Assembly: GCF_963082655.1 (NCBI RefSeq) | Contig: NC_081554.1 | Span: forward strand, 129,090,962 to 129,154,961 | Origin: Stomoxys calcitrans | Lineage: Eukaryota > Arthropoda > Insecta > Diptera > Muscidae | Length of the DNA: 64,000 nucleotides | Direction of reading: 5' to 3' | In this document: positions 55,926 through 64,000 of the stretch, one piece after another | How the letters are laid out: each line of letters begins with the position of its first letter | How positions within the stretch are numbered: position 1 is the stretch's first letter | The notes under the pieces: generated by a model | Told to the model about the DNA's origin: nothing | Database searches by the model: none | Seen by the model: only the letters and a program-made list of their open reading frames with translations | Program-made: the position numbers and the translations under genes

Positions 55926-56810
55926 GGAGGGTCCGCCCATTAAAGTTTGGATGTTAGCTCTACTTCATTCTCTTCTTTTCTCCGAAAGTGGATATCACAT
56001 TTATACTCTACTCCCAAAACCGATTTGTGCTACAAATTGCTATAGTCGGTGTTGTTTAGGGAGAATTTAGGTGCGGCGTCCCTGAAACACTTGGATATTA
56101 AATAGATATTAGATTATAGCTACTTTTTGCCATAATCCACAAAAATGTCCAGTTTGAGGGGAATGTAGGGCGTGGCGGCCACCCACGCACTTATTCTTGA
56201 CAAATATCAGCATCGTGCTCTTTTATTTGAGTTCCAAAAAGTGTACTCTACTAACAAAGACCATTTACTTATTTTTTGGGTAGCATAGGGGGAGGGCGAT
56301 TGCACTCTGACACATCCTTTCATTTGGGTACAATATATGCTGGATCGTCCTAAATGACAGTTTGGTGTTGTTTTTATTGGAAGGAGAGGGTCGGTGCCCC
56401 CGACGCCAAGACCCAAAAAATAGTTTATTTGAGTCCTTTATTGTCGTGATCTACATGTCCTGCTGAATGACAGGTCGACAAGACGTCACATAGATACTTG
56501 TATCCTTATATAAACATACGATTTGAACTCTACTGTTATTGACCTTTCGATAGAATTACACATCCCATTGAAGGGTATTTAGTGGGTGGGCCGGTCCCAG
56601 ACTCTGTCCCAAAAGTGTATACCAGATTCGTTGTCAACTCTTAAAGACGTTTCATTTTATACCCATTTTGTGACGTTGGACATTCATGCTCGTTTTTGGG
56701 GTTGGGGAACCCCCGTAGGCACCTTGGAATGGGGGGTCCCCCAAGTTATTTGACCTCAAAATTTTATACTAAATCTCCCAGATCCGGTGTACAAATCTTA
56801 TCCGATTTAG
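55926..56810 (-). mobile_element. Non-autonomous Helitron fragment
   Basis: 'CGAAAGGGTAAGGGGAGGGT' (55912), reverse units with 'GTTTGGGGTTGGGG'-type runs, 'TCATTTGGGTACAATAT', 'CATGTCCTGCTGAATG' and 'CAAGTTATTTGACCTCAAAA'. Similar in order to 2660-3605. Confidence 0.6.
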
Positions 56811-57305
56811 CTAGAATTTTAAAATGTTGCACGTGATGTTTGGGTATCACATCCAACAATTATGCTAATGCTGTTCAATCAAACTTATTAAATAAGTTAG
56901 CTAATTTTAATCTAATTTGGTTAAAGTTTGATTAAAACAAGGAAAAATTGCCAATTCTTGTAAGTTTTATTCATTTGTAATAAGTCGCAAATAGTTCACA
57001 AACTTGATTTTGGCAAATCATTTTACCAAACAAAGTTTCTTCTCAACAAGTTAAATATTCCTAAAGCAAACCAACGTTTTCCACGCTTGCTACAAACCTA
57101 TTTATATTCTTCAACTTGAATAAATGTTCATTCAAAATAGTTTACGAATTTCCCAAATTTGAGAATTATTGAATAAATTTAAATGAAATACAACTTTTAA
57201 CTTAAATTGTGTTAAAAATAAACTTAGAATGACAGATTTTGCAACAGAGATCATTAAATCCATTAACTTCTCAGTAATTCCAAACCTATCTTTAATGAAG
57301 GTGCT
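56811..57305. other. AT-rich unique DNA, no gene seen
   Basis: No recognised repeat except a short A-type scrap at 56800-56870 (CTTATCCGATTTAGCTAGAA). Confidence 0.45.
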
Positions 57306-57515
57306 TTTTATACCCACCACCAAAGGATGGGGTATATTCATTTTGTCATTCCGTTTGCAACACATCGAAATATCTATTTCCGACCCTATGAATTATATGT
57401 ATTCTTGATCAGCGTAAAAATCTTTGATGATCTAGCAATGTCCGTCCGTCTGCCTGTTGAAATCACGCTACAGCCTTTAAAAATAGAGATATTGAGCTGA
57501 AATTTTGCGCAGATA
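57306..57515 (+). mobile_element. HINE-like family B, 5' end only
   Basis: 'TTTATACCCACCACCAAAGG' (57307), 'TATTCTTGATCAGCGTAAAA' and 'GTCCGTCTGCCTGTTGAAAT', stopping at 'GCTGAAATTTTGCGCAGATA', where Helitron sequence starts. Confidence 0.8.
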
Positions 57516-59392
57516 TGGAGTAGAGGTGGTCCCCCAGATACTTGGCCGTGAAAAATATCAGCATCGTGCTCTTCTTTCAAAACCCATTTATTTAAACCTC
57601 ATATTGCCATTGGTTTAGGGGAGTTTACACGATGAGGCGTCCCCCAAATACATGGCCCAAAATAGGTTATCAAATTAGTTTTTTAATCTTAAATTCCATA
57701 TATTGGCATGGTCGAAATTTTTTACCCTTTGCGGGGTGTTTTGGGAAGGGGTGATTCCCCAAATACATGGTCCTGCATTTGGATATCAAATTCGTATTCT
57801 ATTTTGCGATGGTCACCAAAAAAATTGCTGCTTGTGGGGTATTTTGGGAAAGGGATTGACCCGCAGAAATTGGTCCCGAAAGTGGGTATCAATTCTTGCT
57901 CGACCCCCCAATACCTTTCATTTAAGCTCCACATTGACATGGTCGGTGTATATGGCCGATTTAGGGGTGTTTTGGGGATTAGGGTGGTCGCCCAAACACT
58001 AAGCCCAGAAAATATATCAGCAACGTACTCTATTCTTATATATCTATATATCATTTATTTGAACCCCATGTAGCCATTGGCCTCAAAATTGGATATCAAA
58101 TTCGTTTTCAAATCTCATTTAAACTCCTTATTGCAAAAGTCAGCAAATATGTCCGGTTTGGGGTATTGGCCCTAAAAACTATAAATATTTAGTTCCACTC
58201 TCTTTACGACCCAAATTGTCTTGGTGTGCAAATACGTTGTTATGGTGGTGGGACGTCCCATAGACAGTTGTTCCCTAATGTTGATATCAGATACGTGGTC
58301 TACTCCCAAAAACCTTTTATTTGAGCCTCATATTGCAAAAGTCACCAAATACTTACTATTTGGGTGATGTTGTGTGGGTGGGGTGGCCCCTTTGGGGGAT
58401 GTTTTTGGGGAGTGGCGGCCCCACAAACACTGGGCCCCACAAACACTTGGCCCCACAAACACTTGGATATCAGATTCTAATTCTACACTCAAATACCTTT
58501 TATTTAAGCCCCATATTCCCATGGTCAGTAAATAAGCCCTCTTTGGGGAGTGTTTCGGGGAAGGGGTCCACCCTCCAGAAACGTGGTCCCACATTTGGAT
58601 ATCAGATTCGTATTCTACTCGCAAATACCTTTCATTTGAGTCCCATATTGCCATGATCGGTAAATATGTCCAATTTAGGGGTGTTTTGGGGGTTGGGTGG
58701 TTTTGTGGGGGTGGGGTGGCCCCATAGACACTTTTCCCGGATATTGATATCAGATTTGTGTTTTACTCCCAAAGACCTTCATTTGAGAGGCGGCTCCCCA
58801 AACACTTGGTCTCATATTTAAATATCAGATTCTAATTCTACACTCAAATACCTTTTATTTAAGCTCCATTTTCCCATGGTCAGCAAATAAGACCTGTTTG
58901 GTGAAGGAGTGGACCCCCAGAAACGTGGTCCCACCGATTTAGGGGTGTTTTGGGGCTTGGGGTGGTCCCCCTAGCACTTGGCTCGACTAATAGATATCAG
59001 ATATGTTTTCTATCCTAAATACCTTTCATTTGAGTCCCATATTGTCGTGATTGGTCTAAATAGGGTGGGTCAGCCCCCCTAGGTACACCATCCGAAATTT
59101 GGATACCAAATTTTTAGTTTTAGCTTAAATCGCACCACCCATCTCCGAGATCTGGCGTTTCTGAAAATAAGGGTAAGGGGGAGGGTTCGCCCCCACCCTT
59201 CAGATATCAAAAATGTAGTACCCTATTTTTACCACGGTATCATTATGCACCATCTATGAAAATTTCAAGCAAATCGGTTCAAGCCGTCTCAGAGTCTATA
59301 AGGAACACACAAACATACAAACAAACAACAAACAAACCTACAAACAAACACAAATTGATTTTTATACAATATATAAGATATTTGTATTACCA
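57516..59392 (-). mobile_element. Non-autonomous Helitron, long copy, 3' truncated
   Basis: About eleven units in reverse orientation ('ACCTTTCATTTGAGTCCCAT', 'GGGGTGGTCCCC'), then the 5' block reversed: 'CCATCTCCGAGATCTGGCGT' (59139), 'CATTATGCACCATCTATGAA' (59240), 'CAAACACAAATTGATTTTTA' (59345). The CTAG end is missing. An 18-bp motif (CCCCACAAACACTTGG) is triplicated at 58417-58465. Overlapping frames up to 121 residues are unit translations. Confidence 0.8.
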
Positions 59393-59575
59393 ACAGGTAA
59401 ATTCGAAATGTATTAATAAAATAAAATAAAGGATTAATATGAGTTAAAACTGAATCGAATAGAAGCATAGATTTCTCCAAATTTTTGTACAGATGTATTA
59501 ACACACAGTAAAAATTTCGAACATTTTATTCTATCAATTGTATTGAGCTCAGTTCAAAATAGAAATTCATTAACT

Positions 59576-60803
59576 AACAAGTAAAAAGGCGTTACGTTCG
59601 GCCGGGCCGAACTTTGGATACCCACCACCTCGGGTATGTATGTAAACCACCATTCGTCAAAATCTGGTGAAAAATGCATACCTTATGCCCCATAGCAGTT
59701 ATATCGAAGTATGTTCCCATTTGGAAAAAAGAAAAACAAATAAGTACAAGTCATTGTTCAATTGTTTATAACAAAATTTTGGTCTTTTTAGTAGCTATAT
59801 CTAAAAATTAACCGATCTGAATCATATACATCACGGATGTCGAAAAGCCTAACAAAAGTCACTGTGTCAAATTTTAGTGAAATCGGATAATACATGCGCC
59901 TTTTATGAGGCCAAGACTTTAAATCGAGAGATCGGTCAACATGGCAGCAATATCCAAACCTGGACCGATTTGGGCCAAGTCACGAATAATGTCGAAGAGC
60001 CTAACACAACTCACTGTCCCAAATTTCGGCGACATCGGACAATAAATGCGCCTTTTATGGGCCCAAAACCTTAAATAGAATGACATTGGGCAATAAATGC
60101 GCCTTTAATGGGCCCAAAACCTTTAATCGAGAGATTGGTCTATATGCAGCTATATCCAAATCTAGACCGATCTGTGCCATGTTGCAGAAGTATGTCGAAG
60201 GCCATAACACAACTGACTCTCCCAAATTTCGGCGACATCGGACAATAAATGCGCCTTTTATGGGCCCAAAATTTTAAATCGAGTGATCGGTCCATATGGT
60301 AACTCTATCCAAAGCTGTACCTATCTGAGTCAATTTGAATAAGGATGTCGAAGGGCCTAAGACAACGCATTGTCCCAAATTTTGGCAAAATTGGAGGATA
60401 AATGCTCCTTTTATGGCCCAAAACCCAAATTGAAGAAAGATGACCCAAATTGAAGAAAGATGTCGAAGAGCCTAAAACAACTCACTGCCTCAAATTTCAG
60501 CAAAATTGGATAATAAAATGTGGCTTTAATGGATCTAAGACTCTAAATAGGCGGATCGGTTTATTAGGGGGCTATATCAAGATATAGCCCATCTTCGAGT
60601 TTAACCTGTTTATGGATAAAAAAAGAATCTGTGCAAAGTTTCAGCTCAATATCTCTATTTTTAATGACTGTAGCGTCTTGGATTTTTTCGCTGATCAAGA
60701 ATATATATATGCTCTTTAGGGTCGGAAATGGATATTTCGATATGTTGCAAACGGAATGACAAAATGAATATACCCACATCCTTCGGTGGTTCGTATAAAA
60801 ACG
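59576..60803 (-). mobile_element. HINE-like element, family B, full length
   Basis: 3' tail 'ACAAGTAAAAAGGCGTTACG', hairpin TTCGGCCGGGCCGAA (59598-59612), 'GGATACCCACCACCTCGG'. Units near 59930, 60130 and 60280. 5' 'CATCCTTCGGTGGTTCGTAT' (60778). The CCGTCCGTCTGT tract is deleted ('GACTGTAGCGTCTTGG'). A local duplication of 'CCCAAATTGAAGAAAGATG' lies at 60425-60462. Confidence 0.85.
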
Positions 60804-61265
60804 AATAAAATTATCTAAAGTGCTATATGAAGTTCAAGTTTACTTGAAAATAGTTTATTTTAACTCCACCATTGGGTCACTTTTTTGAGTGTATTGTCTG
60901 AATCGGTTGATAACCTTGTCAATTTGTTTTCATTGTTGGTATATGTTTTCGTTTAAAGTGACTTGTGCATAGGTAAATTTTGTATGTCTTGCATGCTTTT
61001 GTTGATGTTTTTACAAATTTTCCGCTTCTCACTCTCATTGGTTGTTAATTTCGAGACCATTGATTCATTCATCATAGCAGACCGCTAAAAACACTTTTGC
61101 GGCAGCCATTTTTGTGTAGCTGTTTGTTGTTTGCATTGCCTTTTGTGTTTGTTATTTGAGTTTTGTTTACAGCATCCGCCATAATGGTTTCACAAATCAT
61201 TTGTTTTATTGTGTGTGCTGTGTAGTTTGCATTTGGTTTTTATGAAACGACTTTTTAAATATCTT
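60804..61265. other. T-rich unique DNA, no gene seen
   Basis: No repeat family or credible frame. Confidence 0.45.
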
Positions 61266-61725
61266 AATATAAGTTGATTGTGTCGGAGTAAGTCTAGAAT
61301 ATGGGCTTTGTCTGAAATAGCCCTTCATGACTTAGTCGGCTACATCGAAGGCTCTCTCGCTCGTGTTTCAAGGCATCATTACTACCGAAAAAAAAGTTTA
61401 TTAATAACTTCCTTACTTGGTGTTTGGTCATGCGGCAGCTACGGACATTGTGTTTTCCTTGTTGCAAAGCCGATGACGATAATTGACATAAATATCTTCT
61501 ACATATTTATCTATTCAAAACCGCACTCGACTGCCGTGGATCTTTCTCTGGCTGCCGGGCCACAGATATATCCCAAGCAATTGTAGAGCAGACGAGCTTG
61601 TGAGTCTGCGAACTAAATAACACATGTAAGCTAAGTCTTCAGGATCAGACACGAAGGGCAACGTATGACAAAGTCTCAAGGACATCACAATCGGTGTTCA
61701 TAAAGTGAGATTTGGGAGCCAAAAT
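61266..61725 (+). pseudogene. Non-LTR retrotransposon RNase H relic
   Basis: Near 61530-61600 the sequence can be read across frameshifts as 'TALDCRGS' and 'LPGH..IPSNCRADEL', matching the RNase H end seen at 9290-9410, followed by 'CKLSLQDQTRRATYD'. Multiple stops and shifts. Upstream sequence (61266-61520) is probably part of the same relic but not readable. Confidence 0.6.
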
Positions 61726-61744
61726 GTTTTAATTTCATTGGACA

Positions 61745-62645
61745 TTACCGAAAATTTATTCCCCTATCTGAACGAAGAACAGAAGTCCATGCGCCTCTCC
61801 TCCAAACTCTGACAACCAGTTTCGAGATGTCACTCTCAACTTGGTCACTCCTTCGGAGTTTTGGTCTAGTATTGTGATGCCTATATTTTGCTTTAACGCA
61901 AACCGGTCCATATATTTTGCGAAGTACCACCTCATCCGCTCATACCACCTTTTGCAAGTACGCATACTTTGGAGCCATACTACAGCACGGGTAGTATCAG
62001 TGTCTTGTATAGTGTAATTTTCGTCTGTCGAGAAGTGGCTTTGCTCCTCATCTACTTGCTTAGTCCAATGTAACATCTGCTAGCTAGTATTGCAAATGCA
62101 ATGCAAAAAAATAAGGAACCTTCTTTTTATAGTCGTGTCCGAACGTCATACCGCAGAGCGACACCTTTTTTGGAAGAAGATTTTAGATGGCTTCTATACA
62201 TTGCTTAGTAGTTCACAAATGTCGCCAGAATTAGGAGGGCAAAACCACCGCTGATTTTATTTTTTTTTTGATTTTCTCTCCAAGATTCGAATCTAGGCGT
62301 TCAGCGTCGGAGTTGATATCATCCACTTTGTCTTATCTCCATTTCCTTCCAAACCCACTTTCGTTGATTCTCTTCGATACTTTCAAAGACCGCAGCTGCT
62401 TCTTCCGATGACCGAGTAGTGTGCCATTCCTATTAAGGATATTGAAAAGATCACACGATAGACTGCCTCCTCGTTTGGTTGTTTCCTATTTTAACTGAGG
62501 AGCTTGTATTAGCAAGTGTCATCTTGCAAAGTCAGTTTTGCAGGAATACCAAACTTAGTCATGAACTGAAATGTCTTTGAGGCTATAGGGCTGTCGAAGG
62601 CGGGTTTGTACTCAAAGAAAAGATGGTAGGACGCAGTCCGCCCCT
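61745..62645 (-). pseudogene. RTE-like non-LTR retrotransposon relic split by a SINE
   Basis: Minus strand, upstream part (62640-62330): YHLFFEYKPAFDSPIASKTF and FGIPAKLTLQDDTC, an RT core with the first catalytic Asp in 'AFDS', then a damaged segment with LFNILNRNGTLLGHR. Downstream part (62076-61745): LHWTKQVDEEQSHFSTDENY, the 'ARAVVWLQSMRTCKRWYERM'-like segment, and a decayed WKDQVESDISKL tail (QVESDISKLVVR, RRGAWTSVLRS), the same tail as 54318-54625. A SINE occupies 62100-62318 between them. The YADD motif region is missing. Not functional. Confidence 0.75.
62100..62318 (-). mobile_element. tRNA-derived SINE nested in retrotransposon relic
   Basis: 'GGAACCTTCTTTTTATAGTC', 'GTCCGAACGTCATACCGCAG' and 'TTAGGAGGGCAAAACCACCG', then the reverse of a B box near 62280 (AAGATTCGAATCTAGGCG). 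Confidence 0.75.
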
Positions 62646-62962
62646 CCGTTCGTCTGTACGTCCGTCGAAAGCACACCAAATTTTTAGTGTAGGCTGTAGG
62701 TTGGAAATGTAAATGGACCATATCGGTCCATATTTTTATATAGCTGCCATACAAACCGATCTTGAATATTGATTTCTTGAACCACGAGAGTGCTCAATTC
62801 TTATCCGACTTGGCTGATATTTAGCATAAGGTGTTTTATTCTGACTTCTAATTACCATTTAAGAATGATCTTAATCGGTTCACAACTTGATATAGCTCCT
62901 ATATAAACTGATCTCCTGATTGTACTTCTTAAGCCTCTGTAGAGCGCAATTCCTCTCCGATC
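62640..62962 (+). mobile_element. HINE-like family A, internal fragment
   Basis: 'CGTCTGTACGTCCGTCGAAA', 'GGTCCATATTTTTATATAGC' and units near 62740 and 62890. Truncated on both sides. Confidence 0.65.
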
Positions 62963-63098
62963 TTGCTGAAATAATGTCGCCAGCATTAGGAGGGAATAGC
63001 CACCGCTGACAATTTTTTTCGATGCTCTCGCCAGGATTCGAACCCAGACGTTCAGCGTCATAGGCGGTCACGCCAACCACTACGCTACGGTGTCCTTC
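62963..63098 (-). mobile_element. tRNA-derived SINE head
   Basis: Minus-strand head 'GGACACCGTAGCGTAGTGGT' (A box TAGCGTAGTGG) and 'TGGGTTCGAATCCTGGCGA' (B box), then 'CAGCGGTGGCTATTCCCTCC'. The clearest reverse-orientation pol III promoter in the window. Confidence 0.85.
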
Positions 63099-63246
63099 AA
63101 GTTATTTCTACTACCCAATGCAAATAAAACTTTACTTTTACTTATTCTCCCTATAACAGATAGGTTGAAATTAATTTTCATAAAACAGGAAAAAGAGAAT
63201 AATTTTTAAGAAATAATGTACGTGATTATTTCCAAATTTATATGTA

Positions 63247-63340
63247 AACAAGTAAATGCGTGCTAAGTTCGGCCGGGCCGAATCTTATATGCCCTCCACT
63301 ATGGATCGCATTTGTCGAGCTCTTTCCACGGTATCTCTTT
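63247..63340 (-). mobile_element. HINE-like family A, 3' terminus only
   Basis: 'AACAAGTAAATGCGTGCTAA', hairpin TTCGGCCGGGCCGAA (63270-63284) and 'GCATTTGTCGAGCTC', ending at 63340 against the 5' end of an oppositely oriented family A copy. Confidence 0.85.
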
Positions 63341-64000
63341 TTATACCCTCCACCATAGGATGGGGGGTATACTAATTTCGTCATTCTGTTTGTAACTACT
63401 CGAAATATTCGTCAGAGACCCCATAAAGTATATATATTCTTGATCGTCGCGACATTTTATGTCGATCTAGCCATGCCAGTCCGTCTGTCTGTCGAAAGCA
63501 CGCTAACTTCCGAAGGAGTAAAGCTAGCCGCTTGAAATTTTGCACAAATACTTCTTATTAGTGTGTGTCGGTTGGTATTGTAAATGGGCCATATCGGTCC
63601 ATGTTTTGATATAGCTGCCATATAAACCGATCTTGAGTCTTGACTTCTTGAGCCTCTAGAGGGCGCAATTCTTATCCGATTTGACTGAATTTTTGCACGT
63701 AGTATTTTGTTATGATTTCCAACAACTGTGCTGACTATGGTCTGATATAGCTGCCTGATATAGCTGTCATATAAACCGATCTTGGGTCTTGACTTCTTTA
63801 GCCTCTAGAGTGCGCAATTCTTATCCGATTGGAATGAAGTTTTGCATGAAGTGTTTTGTTATGATATCCAGCAACTGTGTCAAGTATGGTTTAAATCGGT
63901 CCATAACCTGATATAGCTGTCATATAAACCGATCTCGGGTCTTGACTTCTTGAGCCTCAAAGGGCGCAATTCCTATCCGATTTGAATGAAATTTTGCACG
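63341..64000 (+). mobile_element. HINE-like element, family A, runs off window
   Basis: 5' 'TATACCCTCCACCATAGGAT' (63342), 'TTTCGTCATTCTGTTTGTAA', CCGTCTGTCTGTCG and tandem units near 63600, 63770 and 63910. The 3' end lies beyond the window. Confidence 0.85.

Noticed and set aside
57703..58073. Overlapping 99-121 residue frames on both strands
   Set aside because: Frames follow the internal repeat of the Helitron and repeat the same residues (for example FHLSPILPWSVN in several copies).

Overview
This window looks like nuclear DNA of a calyptrate (muscid-type) fly with a large, repeat-rich genome. Three things point there: tRNA-derived SINEs, rosa-like DD41D mariners and non-LTR retrotransposons; dense dispersed repeats carrying the words 'TATACCCTCCACCAT' and 'AAGTTCGGCCGGGCCGAA', which I associate with stable-fly/horn-fly/house-fly type genomes; and AT-rich unique DNA with no bacterial-style coding. 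The species is inference. I could support no host protein-coding gene, exon, rRNA or functional tRNA. The longest open frames are either transposon relics or chance frames in repeats. The window is best read as intergenic or long-intron DNA.

Most of the sequence is layered mobile-element debris. The main class is a group of non-autonomous repeats (called A, B, C and D here). They share one layout: a 5' word like TATACCC(T/A)CCACC, then a CCGTCTGTCTGT-like tract, then degenerate tandem units of about 150 bp around 'ATATGGCAGCTATATC...GACCGATCT', then the inverted 5' word, then a short GC-rich hairpin, then a tail reading about TTTTACTTGTT. This resembles Helentron-associated elements (HINE/DINE-1). 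In the features, '+' means this 5'-to-hairpin order runs along the given strand. A second class is a non-autonomous Helitron with an internal minisatellite; the copy at 36653-38356 appears to have both ends. A third class is DNA transposons: rosa-like mariner derivatives (13488, 28922, 46583, 50822), small mariner MITEs (11324, 32839, 41021, 41104) and one older TIR element (23185). A fourth class is non-LTR retrotransposon pieces: RNase H-bearing fragments near 8880, 33266, 41790, 55629 and 61266, and RTE-like fragments at 54318 and 61745. Several tRNA-derived SINEs are scattered among them.

Layout: 1-19.7 kb is almost continuous repeat, with gaps at 1-950, 4.5-5.3 and 15.6-17.4 kb. 19.7-22.9 kb is mostly unique. 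22.9-30 kb is SINEs, HINE-like copies and a nested D/mariner/B block. 30-32.5 kb is unique, with GA-rich stretches. 32.5-38.4 kb holds the best reverse transcriptase relic and the intact Helitron. 38.4-40 and 44.2-46.5 kb are unique. 46.5-63 kb is nested elements, including a large inverted pair of 'GTACC'-rich repeats (51.2-55.6 kb). The window ends inside a family A element.

Nothing here works as a pathway. The information lies in element structure and in the order of insertions, which several clean nestings make readable.
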